Shown: piece by piece, positions 17,672 to 25,712 of the stretch | How positions within the stretch are numbered: position 1 is the first letter of the stretch | Layout of the letters: each line of letters begins with the position of its first letter | DNA from: Candidatus Kapaibacterium sp. | GTDB lineage: Bacteria; Bacteroidota; Ignavibacteria; Kapaibacteriales; Kapaibacteriaceae | DNA length: 41,874 nucleotides | Reading direction: 5' to 3' | Assembly: GCA_026390655.1 (NCBI GenBank) | Contig: JAPLFN010000107.1 | Coordinates: 1-41,874, forward strand | Notes under the pieces: generated by a model | Told to the model about the DNA's origin: nothing | Database searches by the model: none | What the model saw: the letters and a program-made list of their open reading frames with translations, nothing else | Translations under genes and position numbers: made by a program

Positions 17672-19732
17672 GTGAGGCTTCTTCGTCCTAAAATGGTACT
17701 AACGGCGCTGGCTGCTACGGCTGGCCTGTGTGCCATCGTATTTGCATCCTCGCACCGCGAGGCACCACTGATCAGCAATGATCCGTTGGCCGACAATACA
17801 GATCTCTATGCATTCCGTTGTCCGGAAGACACAAATTCCATAGCGATCATCGCAAACTTCATTCCGTTCGAACTCCCTGAGGGCGGACCGAATTACTCTT
17901 CGTTCGGAGAAAACATTCGTTATGAGATCCACGTTGACAACAATGCCGCCGTGTCCGGAGATGAGATCACCTATCGCTTTACGTTCACAAAGATGAATGA
18001 AGATCCAACCACGTTCTTCAACATCCGTCTTGGCAAGGAGAATCTCAAAACGAGTTATGTGTGTGAGCGTTCCATTGATGGAGGAAAGACGTTTCAAAAG
18101 ATCGTAGCGGCCGGTAAGGTTCCACCACCAAACATTGGACCACGCTCAATCGAAGGCGCTGCGGGATTGAACAAGCCATACGCTCAACTTGTACAGGAAG
18201 CCATCACAACGGCATCCAGCGGAGAGACTGTATTCTGTGGACCGGTTGACGATCCCTTCTTCGTTGATCTCGGTGGAGTGTTTGACCTTGGCCAAACGCG
18301 TAAGGCAGATGGTGTTGGATCTGAGAAGTCACGCGATGCGCTGGCCGGATTCAACTGTCACACAATTGCACTGAAAATTCCGATCGCTACCCTTCAGAAG
18401 AATGGCAAGCCTGTGAGCATGGCAGCTAACATTCTTGACGGAGACTATGTTATCGGTGTGTGGGCATCTGCGTCGCGACCAAAGATCTCAACTCTTCGCA
18501 CTGACGGTCAAAAGCCTGACGTTAGCGGTGAGTGGATTCAGATCTCGCGCATTGGTATGCCCCTTACAAACGAAGCCGTCATTCCTGTCGGCGATAAAGA
18601 TCGTTGGAATGCAGGCACGCCATATGAGACAACGCGTGAACTTTCATACGGCAAGTACTTTGTAAACCCTGAACTTGCTCTCTACATGGATGACAGCAAG
18701 TTTGGTGGTGCTGTTCCTGCGCTTGCCGATCTTCGCATCCAGTCAAAGAGCCTTGGTACCTATGACTTCCGGAACGGTGCAGACGGACTTTATGGTCTCC
18801 TTGCCACAAATGGTGGGGCCGGAACGGCACTCGATACGTCCGCCTTCGGTAAGATCCTACTCCAGCCGAAATCACCACGATCTGTAGACCTGTTACCGAT
18901 CTTTTACACTGGCGTTCCAAATCTGCCTCCCTACCAACTCGCCACGGGTAAGAGCGGCAATCCACTTGCAGCAGGAAAGCCATTCATCAACAACTTTCTT
19001 CCAGTGCTGGGCGACATGCTTCGTTTGAACATGGCAACGCCGGTAACGCCACGCGAAAGTGCTGACTTCTCGTCACTGGGGCTCGTACAGTGTGCAGCGC
19101 TCGGACTCACTGATCCACGCTTTAATGCATCTGCCAAGTTGCAATGGATCCCCAACATGGATGGCTTCCCTAATGGTCGCAGACTCGAAGACGATGTAAC
19201 GACGATCGAACTGCAAGCCGTATCTGGTGTTGTTTTAGCAGCTATCGGGCTCTGGTATGATGACTATACATCTGGAGGTTCACCCGTTACTCCAAATCTT
19301 GTAAAGGTTCTGTCGTACAATGCGGGACCTACCAAGAACGACAAGTCGTTCTCGAAGAAATTCCCCTACATGGCTGAGGCACACCGCGGCTACGATGCAG
19401 GAGCGACAACCGTCGGCGTTCGTGGACAGTTGAATGATGATCCGCTTGGATTCACTGCACCATCTGCGTTCTTCATCGGATCTGGAGCTCCAAACCCATT
19501 CACCTCATCTACCACGCTTCGCTTCCATTCCGCCGAGGGTGGTAATGCAACGATCCGCGCGTTTGATGCAAGGGGCGTACTCGTTGCCACGATCTACGAC
19601 AACGCAATCGCAGCTGGAGACCAGTCGGTAACATGGTCTGCGGGTAGCGGACTCACCAATGGCGCCTACATGCTCGTGTTGGACATCAATGGCCGCCAAG
19701 AAGCCTCGACCCGAATCATACTCCTTCGTTAA
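17672..19732 (+). CDS. DUF4331 protein with C-terminal T9SS sorting domain
   Basis: A secreted 686-residue protein of unknown function. GTG start supported by 'gaggtg' 4 bp upstream; ATG 17693 is the alternative. The start of the mature chain is the DUF4331 hallmark 'SSHREAPLISNDPLADNTDLYAF'. The domain runs to about residue 590; residues about 600-686 form a T9SS type A/FlgD-Ig-like domain ('GAPNPFTSSTTLRF', 'LTNGAYMLVLDINGR'). Export through T9SS to the surface or medium is therefore likely. First gene of an operon with a TPR lipoprotein and a TonB receptor, divergent from the ECF sigma/anti-sigma pair. Confidence 0.93.
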   Translation: MRLLRPKMVLTALAATAGLCAIVFASSHREAPLISNDPLADNTDLYAFRCPEDTNSIAIIANFIPFELPEGGPNYSSFGENIRYEIHVDNNAAVSGDEITYRFTFTKMNEDPTTFFNIRLGKENLKTSYVCERSIDGGKTFQKIVAAGKVPPPNIGPRSIEGAAGLNKPYAQLVQEAITTASSGETVFCGPVDDPFFVDLGGVFDLGQTRKADGVGSEKSRDALAGFNCHTIALKIPIATLQKNGKPVSMAANILDGDYVIGVWASASRPKISTLRTDGQKPDVSGEWIQISRIGMPLTNEAVIPVGDKDRWNAGTPYETTRELSYGKYFVNPELALYMDDSKFGGAVPALADLRIQSKSLGTYDFRNGADGLYGLLATNGGAGTALDTSAFGKILLQPKSPRSVDLLPIFYTGVPNLPPYQLATGKSGNPLAAGKPFINNFLPVLGDMLRLNMATPVTPRESADFSSLGLVQCAALGLTDPRFNASAKLQWIPNMDGFPNGRRLEDDVTTIELQAVSGVVLAAIGLWYDDYTSGGSPVTPNLVKVLSYNAGPTKNDKSFSKKFPYMAEAHRGYDAGATTVGVRGQLNDDPLGFTAPSAFFIGSGAPNPFTSSTTLRFHSAEGGNATIRAFDARGVLVATIYDNAIAAGDQSVTWSAGSGLTNGAYMLVLDINGRQEASTRIILLR

Positions 19733-19748
19733 CAGTAGCCCTGTTAGG

Positions 19749-19778
19749 ACCTTCCCGCCCGCAAGCGGGTGGGAGGGT
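19749..19778. terminator. Strong GC-rich hairpin between DUF4331 and TPR genes
   Basis: ACCTTCCCGCCCGC-AA-GCGGGTGGGAGGGT: a 14-bp stem with two wobble pairs and a 2-nt loop. There is no T-run, and it lies inside an apparent operon, so it may be an attenuator, an mRNA-stabilising hairpin after the abundant secreted protein's message, or a repeat element. Confidence 0.55.
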
Positions 19779-19809
19779 GCTATCAAGATCAATATTCCTG
19801 GAGATCACA

Positions 19810-20778
19810 ATGAAGATGTTTGCACTGACTCTTGTCTGCTTCGCCGCTGTGGCATGCACAAAGCTATTCTCCGTAGACACTGTTGAGATACCGAAGCTGA
19901 AGCCTCGCGTATCCGGACTCTATGAAGCTGAGTTTGTGCACCAACGCAAATCCTATGAAAAAGCCTGCGCACAGATAGACGCGACGCCAGATGTGCTAAA
20001 GCCCTATTCAACTGTTGCGTCGGTATTCATGAATGAGGCGCGCGTTACTGGAGATCATCCATACTACTACCCTGCTGCACTGAACGTAATCGAGCGTGGT
20101 CTTCACATCGACAATCAGAACAGCGAACTTCTCATGCAGAAGACGAGTGTGCTGCTATCTCTACATCGTTTTGAGGACGCCCGGAAACTCGCTACTACCC
20201 TCTGTGCTCGAATGCCCAACGTTGCAACCGTTTTTGGAATGCTGTGTGACGCCAATCTCGAACTCGGGAAGATGAACGAGGCCGTTGCCGCAGCCACTAC
20301 CATGATGAACCTCCGTCCTAGCATGGAATCATACGCGCGCATCTCCTATATACGCGAGCGTCATGCAGACATGGAAGGCTCACTCTCCGCAATGCATATG
20401 GCCGTTCAGTCTGGCCAGCCTGGAACCGTTGATGCTGCCTGGGCCAGAACTACCTATGGCAATCTCTTGTTCAGGGCCGGTCGCATTTCGGATGCTGAGC
20501 GGCAGTTCTTACTTGCCCGACTTGAGCGGAAGAATTTTCCATTTGCCCTCGCCGGACTAGCCCATATCGAACGCAGCCGATCGAATAGCACAGGTGCGAT
20601 CGCACTTCTTGATTCAGCCCTGGCTCTCATGCCGGAGATATCCTTTGTCAAGGATGAAATCGACATCGAAAGAGAACGAGGAAACACCCTGCGTGTTTCG
20701 GTTCTTGAAAAGCTGCATGCACAAATGACGAGGGAGGATCGTGAGTCCGGTTCGCTTGCTGAAGCTGTGGCGCAATGA
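19810..20778 (+). CDS. TPR lipoprotein
   Basis: 322 residues from ATG 19810 (the track start is 11 residues upstream). Lipoprotein signal 'LVCFAAVAC'; the rest is helical tetratricopeptide-like repeats ('LMQKTSVLLSLHRFEDARKL', 'YGNLLFRAGRISDAERQFLLA'). Anchored in a membrane, probably the outer one. Its stop overlaps the TonB receptor start (ATGA), so the two are made together; a TPR lipoprotein coupled to a TonB receptor recalls SusD/SusC, although this is not a recognisable SusD. Confidence 0.82.
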   Translation: MKMFALTLVCFAAVACTKLFSVDTVEIPKLKPRVSGLYEAEFVHQRKSYEKACAQIDATPDVLKPYSTVASVFMNEARVTGDHPYYYPAALNVIERGLHIDNQNSELLMQKTSVLLSLHRFEDARKLATTLCARMPNVATVFGMLCDANLELGKMNEAVAAATTMMNLRPSMESYARISYIRERHADMEGSLSAMHMAVQSGQPGTVDAAWARTTYGNLLFRAGRISDAERQFLLARLERKNFPFALAGLAHIERSRSNSTGAIALLDSALALMPEISFVKDEIDIERERGNTLRVSVLEKLHAQMTREDRESGSLAEAVAQ

Positions 20779-22808
20779 TTCGAGTAACAACCTCAATCAC
20801 GGTTGCCTTTCTTATCTGCACTTCTGTTCTTCATGTACAAGCGCAGAAAGTGGCAGAAAAAAGGGATACGGTTATATACAACAAGCCAACGGTGTCAGTT
20901 GTGGCAATGCGTCCAATGTCTGCTGCGTCTGATCAGACCTTTCGATCTGCGGATCTTGCGCTGCTACCTCGCACATCCACCCAGGATCTCCTTCGCATCG
21001 TTCCGGGACTTGTCATTGCACAGCACGCGGGTGGGGGGAAGGCCGAACAGATTTTTCTCCGGGGTTTCGATGCAGATCACGGGACGGATGTAAACATCAA
21101 CGTAGACGGTGCGCCAGTGAACATGGTATCGCACGGTCACGGGCAAGGGTACGCGGACATGCACTTCATCATCCCCGAGTTGGTTGACCGTGTTGACGTT
21201 GTAAAGGGGCCATACTTTGCCCAGTATGGAGATCTGACAACCGCAGGGGCTATTACTCTCCATCTCGCTGATACATTGTCTCAGAATGTAGCAAAGATGG
21301 AGGGCGGTCTCTATGGTTTCTATAGAGGTCTCGCACTTGCATCCACATCTCTCGATGCAACGCGAGCGTACGTTGGCGCGGAGGTACTCTCTTCGCGTGG
21401 ATTCTTTGAGAGACCACAAGGCATGCAAAAGCTCAATCTTATTGGTAAGACCTACACACCAATTGCAAGGAACACAGTTGTGACGGGTTCTGCTATGTAC
21501 TTCTCATCGTCCTGGGACGCGAGTGGGCAGATACCTGAACGGGCAGTTCAAGAGGGTCTCATCACACGATATGGCTCAATAGATCCAAACGAAGGAGGAA
21601 ACACGCAGCGTGCTACATTTCAAGTCGCACTTGAGACTCAGACCACGGACCCGCTAACTGTGAAGGCTTCATTCACAGACTACCGATTTCAACTTTTCAG
21701 CAATTTCACATTCTTCCTCAATGATTCGGTGCGCGGAGATATGATCGAGCAAACAGACGACCGTCAAGTATTGACCCTTAAGGCCCAAAAGTCGCTCTCG
21801 TCTACAATAGGTTCCGTCGGTTCCATTACGCTCATAGGGGCGAATGTCCGCTATGACGACGTAACCGCTGCTCTGTATCACGATTCAGTTCGCACGCGAA
21901 TAAGCACGACGAGAGCAAACAACGTAAGGCAATTGAATCTCGGGATCTACGGGCAGCAGACGTTTTTCTTTGGAGATCTTAGTGTTGTTCTTGGTCTGCG
22001 CGGGGACTACTTTAGCTTTAACGTGAAAGACATCACCTCTACAGTTGGTGCGCCTCAAGGATCAACAACAACGTTTCTATTCTCTCCTAAAGCTACCGTA
22101 ACCTACACCGTTGATGAGAACGCAGTCCTCTTTCTGAACTCCGGCTTTGGCTTTCATTCCAACGATGCTCGCGTTGCTGTTTCGGTACCCAATAGCACAA
22201 CTATTCCGCGAGCATTTGGCTCGGAGATCGGAGCGAGATGGGCCGATCAGGTAATTGCGGTTTCCGCAGCAGCGTGGATGCTTGATCTTGAAAGCGAGTT
22301 TGTTTGGATCGGAGATGAAGGCACAACCGAGCAGTCAGGAAGATCGCGTCGTGTCGGTGTGGATCTGGAGGCGAGATATCAGACCACATCGTGGTTGACC
22401 GTTGGAGGGAATGCGACATTTTCTCGGGGTCGTATGCGCGACGAACAAGATGGCCAAAACTACATCCCACTTGCCCCCTCTGTTACTGTCACATCTTTTG
22501 CGGTTTTCACTCTTCCATGGATGACCGCCGCGCTTCGGCTGCGTCATGTAGACTCACGTCCGGCAAACGAGTTCAACACCGTCACGGCTGCGGGGTATAG
22601 CGTCTTCGATGTGAACGCGTCAATTCCAATCTCAAAGAAGATCTCAGTCAGTCTTCAGTGTGAAAATCTATTCAACACACAGTGGCGAGAGTCGCAGTTT
22701 GACACACAGAGTCGACTGAAGAACGAGGCCACATCGGTATCTGAGATTCACTATACGCCTGGAACGCCTCTCTCCATCCGCGTTGGTATCTCGATGCAGG
22801 GCTGGTAG
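20775..22808 (+). CDS. TonB-dependent receptor of the DUF4331 operon
   Basis: 677 residues: signal peptide (about 1-25), plug domain (about 45-160) with 'IFLRGFDADHGTDVNINVDG' and the unusual 'VSHGHGQGYADMHFIIPE', then a barrel ('FDVNASIPISKKISVSLQCENLFNTQWR' region near the end). Substrate unknown; the His-rich plug loop 'MVSHGHGQG' could contact a metal or small ligand. Translationally coupled to the TPR lipoprotein. Sigma-factor control by the divergent ECF pair is inferred. Confidence 0.9.
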   Translation: MIRVTTSITVAFLICTSVLHVQAQKVAEKRDTVIYNKPTVSVVAMRPMSAASDQTFRSADLALLPRTSTQDLLRIVPGLVIAQHAGGGKAEQIFLRGFDADHGTDVNINVDGAPVNMVSHGHGQGYADMHFIIPELVDRVDVVKGPYFAQYGDLTTAGAITLHLADTLSQNVAKMEGGLYGFYRGLALASTSLDATRAYVGAEVLSSRGFFERPQGMQKLNLIGKTYTPIARNTVVTGSAMYFSSSWDASGQIPERAVQEGLITRYGSIDPNEGGNTQRATFQVALETQTTDPLTVKASFTDYRFQLFSNFTFFLNDSVRGDMIEQTDDRQVLTLKAQKSLSSTIGSVGSITLIGANVRYDDVTAALYHDSVRTRISTTRANNVRQLNLGIYGQQTFFFGDLSVVLGLRGDYFSFNVKDITSTVGAPQGSTTTFLFSPKATVTYTVDENAVLFLNSGFGFHSNDARVAVSVPNSTTIPRAFGSEIGARWADQVIAVSAAAWMLDLESEFVWIGDEGTTEQSGRSRRVGVDLEARYQTTSWLTVGGNATFSRGRMRDEQDGQNYIPLAPSVTVTSFAVFTLPWMTAALRLRHVDSRPANEFNTVTAAGYSVFDVNASIPISKKISVSLQCENLFNTQWRESQFDTQSRLKNEATSVSEIHYTPGTPLSIRVGISMQGW

Positions 22809-22819
22809 GGCCTCTACCA
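22803..22819. terminator. Small hairpin holding both stop codons of convergent genes
   Basis: TGGTAG-GGCCT-CTACCA: the TAG stops of the TonB receptor (+) and the porin (-) form the two arms. A 6-bp stem, so a weak terminator at best. Confidence 0.3.
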
Positions 22820-24184
22820 CACCACCTGGTACTGCATTACTATCTGATTGCGCCTCTCGCCTTGTACCAGTTCACCAAAGGGGTTGTCAGCAATAGACAC
22901 ACCATACGTTGGACGATTTTGCACTTCGAGTGAAAGTCTGCTTCTAATTCCGTCCAGCAAGAGAGAGCACCCTACAGCATAAATGTCGGTGAGTTGATAA
23001 TTAAGACGTTCGTACCAGGACAACGTGACGCTCGCGTATGGCATTATGCCTGCGGCACCTACAACTCTTGGAAGAAACACGCCAACGTGTGAGTAGAGAA
23101 CATTACCAGTGCCGAACATGGGAAAAGCATTGCCATACGAGGAACCGTGCTGAGTAAGGGGCTTCAGCTGCGTGCTATCTGTCGGAGTTTGAATCGAGGT
23201 TCCTGTGTTCATCACGCCATTGTACCGCAGATAGTTTCTTCCGTAGTTGTTGTGGAAGAGTCCGGCGTACGCACTTAGTGTGGTGCCATCACGGTCAATC
23301 GGGGCATCGAACATAGACTCCACAGCCATGAGCAGCAGATTTTCATACAGCGTATCGGCCCCTAACGTACGCCACATCGCACGCGGTTGATAGATCACAC
23401 CTGCACCGATGTTAAAAACGCGGCGTGTTCCGTAGTACGTCCCTGCCATGTTTGGCACCTGATGCGGTTCGTGATCTCGAAACTGATAGATGATATAGGC
23501 CTGCTGTTGAAGCGTATGACCTACCTGTGCAAAGTTGGACCATGCACTGATCGGTGGCTGCGTTTGGCCGTTTGTTGTAATCGGGAATGGATCAGAGAGT
23601 GCAAAGCGATAGTCGACGGGGCCAATCTGCCCCCTGGCAGTGAGACTCAATTTCCTGCCAAAAACATCGGTCTGCTCAACTGTGGCTTGGGCAAACACCG
23701 GAATGTCCATCGTCGGCATGGCGATAACTGCCGGTTGGGTGAACCTGCTCAGACCATTCACAAATGCTAGACCAGCCCCGAGTTTCAATTCATTGCCAGT
23801 AGTTAAACGATACTCACCGAAAACATCATGAAAGAACGCTTGGAGCCTGCGGTTGCTACCCCATGCGAAGTTCGAGTTGTAGTTATTAAAGCCGTATTGA
23901 ACGAACAACGTCGCACGGTCAGTTATCTGTGCAAATGCCTGAATACGAGCTCGTCTGACACCAATATCAAAGGTCTCGTCCTGTGGAGCCCCTTGAACCA
24001 TCGTGCCTGGATTGCTTTGATTGAATCGTAGCCAGAACTGCCCAAACATCTGGATCTTGAGGATCTTTGTTGTGTCCGGCTGTGTGCCCCAATTCATGTC
24101 CTGGGCGGCCGCAAACCTGCCGCAGGTCATCAGTACGAGCGCAGCAGCTATGAAACGAAAAGTGTTCAGCTCGGTTCTTTTCAT
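22814..24184 (-). CDS. Outer-membrane porin (OprP/OprO-like)
   Basis: A 456-residue barrel protein with signal peptide ('FIAAALVLMTCGRFAAAQ') and strand-rich body; 'IQMFGQFWLRFNQSNPG' and 'VRRARIQAFAQITDRATLFVQYGF' resemble the N-terminal part of phosphate-selective-type porins. Ends in an aromatic/hydrophobic terminus ('MQYQVVW'). Divergent from the rhodanese-diheme cytochrome pair across a 56-bp gap, so it might pass sulfur oxyanions; that is only inference from location. Confidence 0.7.
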   Translation of the reverse strand: MKRTELNTFRFIAAALVLMTCGRFAAAQDMNWGTQPDTTKILKIQMFGQFWLRFNQSNPGTMVQGAPQDETFDIGVRRARIQAFAQITDRATLFVQYGFNNYNSNFAWGSNRRLQAFFHDVFGEYRLTTGNELKLGAGLAFVNGLSRFTQPAVIAMPTMDIPVFAQATVEQTDVFGRKLSLTARGQIGPVDYRFALSDPFPITTNGQTQPPISAWSNFAQVGHTLQQQAYIIYQFRDHEPHQVPNMAGTYYGTRRVFNIGAGVIYQPRAMWRTLGADTLYENLLLMAVESMFDAPIDRDGTTLSAYAGLFHNNYGRNYLRYNGVMNTGTSIQTPTDSTQLKPLTQHGSSYGNAFPMFGTGNVLYSHVGVFLPRVVGAAGIMPYASVTLSWYERLNYQLTDIYAVGCSLLLDGIRSRLSLEVQNRPTYGVSIADNPFGELVQGERRNQIVMQYQVVW

Positions 24185-24240
24185 GGGGTGAAGTTAGGTA
24201 GCCACGACCAATTCAAGGCAGAAAGGTGCTAATTTTCGCG

Positions 24241-24627
24241 ATGAAAACTATCATTGCTGTTATCGTCGTAGGCCTGTTGGCCATTAGCGTCGTGGACGCG
24301 GGATCATCAGGCGACGTCTCAACTGCGTCGGCTGAAAAGATGGTTAAGGATACAAAGGGGCTCATCATCCTTGATGTGCGGACGCCGGAAGAGTATGCAG
24401 CCGGACACCTTGCCAATGCGAAGCTGATGAATTACTATGACAAAAACTTTACAGACCAACTGAAAACACTTCCGAAATCAAAATCTGTGCTTATCTACTG
24501 TAAGTCGGGACGTCGCAGCGCAGAGACACTTGCATTAATGAAGAAGCTTGGGTACAAGAAGGCCTACAACATGCTCGGTGGATTTGTGGCATGGTCAAAC
24601 GAGAAACGTCCGTCAACAACGAAATAA
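24241..24627 (+). CDS. Exported rhodanese-like sulfurtransferase
   Basis: 128 residues from ATG 24241. A signal peptide (about 1-20, 'IIAVIVVGLLAISVVDA') precedes a single rhodanese domain with 'LIILDVRTPEEYAAGHLANA' and the active-site loop 'C87KSGRRS', so the persulfide-forming Cys is intact. Predicted to move sulfane sulfur in the periplasm. The next gene, a diheme cytochrome, begins 2 bp after its stop, indicating one transcript. Confidence 0.92.
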   Translation: MKTIIAVIVVGLLAISVVDAGSSGDVSTASAEKMVKDTKGLIILDVRTPEEYAAGHLANAKLMNYYDKNFTDQLKTLPKSKSVLIYCKSGRRSAETLALMKKLGYKKAYNMLGGFVAWSNEKRPSTTK

Positions 24628-24629
24628 TT

Positions 24630-25712
24630 ATGAAGAGAGATACGGAGAAACGTAGGGTCACGCCATGGCGTGACCGTGATACGGAGAAACGTAGGGTCAC
24701 GCCATGGCGTGACCGTAATACGGGGATACGGGGTTACGTTGTAGCCCTCGTAGTTTTCAGTTGTGCGATCTTCTGCATTGGATGTGCGAAGCATGAAAAG
24801 GAAGTGATTGTTGAGAAGAAGTCAGATAGTCTCTACACGCCCCCTGATACCAATTCGATTCCAAACGATGCATTAGGTGCAACGATTCGCTATGGGAAAG
24901 AGCTCGTCGTGAATTTCCCTTACTACCTTGGACCAAAGGGCAAGGTAGGTCACTTTGGGCGTAACGGCCTTGGTTGTCAGAGCTGCCACCTCGATGCCGG
25001 AACCAGGCCATACGGTCTGAACTATTTCTCTGCCCATGCCAGATACCCGCAGTATCGCGCGCGCGAAGGTCGCGTACTCACGTTGGCAGACAGAGTAAAC
25101 AACTGTATCGAAAGGCCGTTGAATGGAGTGCCGATGCCTACAGACAGCAAGGAGATGGTTGCCATCGTGACCTACATGAAGTGGATCTCTCGTGGTGTAC
25201 CTGTTGATGCTCACGTGCCGGGTGACAAGCTCAAAGACATTGCACTGCTTGATCGAGCAGCCAACTCTGAAAAAGGGCGCACGATTTATGAGAAACACTG
25301 CATGCGCTGCCACGGAGATGATGGCCAGGGTGTTCTCAAGCCAGATGGCATTGCCTACTTCTATCCGCCTCTTTGGGGCAAGCTTTCCTACCAGCCCGGT
25401 TCATCAATGCACCGCCTGATCAAGTCTGCTCAGTTCATCAAATACAACATGCCCTTTGACCTCGCACGTTGGGATAAACCAGTCCTAACAGACGAAGAAG
25501 CGATGGATGTTGCGGCCTACGTAAATGATGACCAACTCCACACGAGGCCCGGTGTGTATCTCGACAACGAGTATCCGGTGCGCAAAGAAAAACCGGTTGA
25601 CTACTACCATCCGCCTTATGAAGACCCGTTCTCTGCTAAAGAACACAAATACGGTCCGTTCAAGCCAATCTTTGAATGGCGTAAAAAGAACGGTCACCCA
25701 ACAGGCTATTGA
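24630..25712 (+). CDS. TsdA/SoxA-like diheme cytochrome c lipoprotein with repeat-derived N-terminus
   Basis: Likely thiosulfate dehydrogenase/tetrathionate reductase type enzyme. Two heme sites, C116-Q-S-C-H120 and C224-M-R-C-H228; between them 'ARYPQYRAREGRVLTLADRVNNCIERPLNG' follows the TsdA pattern, with C159 a candidate ligand. Lipobox 'FCIGC' (C52). The n-region is abnormal: residues 4-29 are two copies of 'DTEKRRVTPWRDR', encoded by two 39-bp DNA repeats that contain the palindrome GGTCACGCCATGGCGTGACC. No in-frame start exists between the repeats and the hydrophobic core, so the repeat must be translated if the signal is used. Its stop abuts the convergent sulfotransferase-like gene with no gap. 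Confidence 0.85.
   Translation: MKRDTEKRRVTPWRDRDTEKRRVTPWRDRNTGIRGYVVALVVFSCAIFCIGCAKHEKEVIVEKKSDSLYTPPDTNSIPNDALGATIRYGKELVVNFPYYLGPKGKVGHFGRNGLGCQSCHLDAGTRPYGLNYFSAHARYPQYRAREGRVLTLADRVNNCIERPLNGVPMPTDSKEMVAIVTYMKWISRGVPVDAHVPGDKLKDIALLDRAANSEKGRTIYEKHCMRCHGDDGQGVLKPDGIAYFYPPLWGKLSYQPGSSMHRLIKSAQFIKYNMPFDLARWDKPVLTDEEAMDVAAYVNDDQLHTRPGVYLDNEYPVRKEKPVDYYHPPYEDPFSAKEHKYGPFKPIFEWRKKNGHPTGY
24639..24716 (+). repeat. Tandem 39-bp repeat carrying a 20-bp palindrome, inside a coding region
   Basis: Two identical 39-bp units (24639-24677, 24678-24716), each containing GGTCACGCCATGGCGTGACC (24656-24675 and 24695-24714). 39 is a multiple of three, so the frame of the cytochrome is kept and each unit adds 13 residues. 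A degenerate 'atacgggg' pair follows. The 26-bp core GTAGGGTCACGCC...GACCGT recurs at 28179-28204, and a diverged inverted copy is at 39651-39672. Confidence 0.95.

Noticed and set aside
21202-21250. Near-matches to the octamer (AAAGGGGCC, CAGGGGCT) in the octamer-free region
   Set aside because: Each differs by one base from ARGGGGCT, so they were not counted; they show that G-rich runs occur there without the exact motif.
20964-21428. 154-codon reverse ORF opposite the TonB receptor plug
   Set aside because: No recognisable domain; spans the conserved plug of the real gene.
24639-24716. Possible phage attachment site or IS end
   Set aside because: No integrase or transposase nearby; the same core recurs three times as a short palindrome, which fits a dispersed repeat better.
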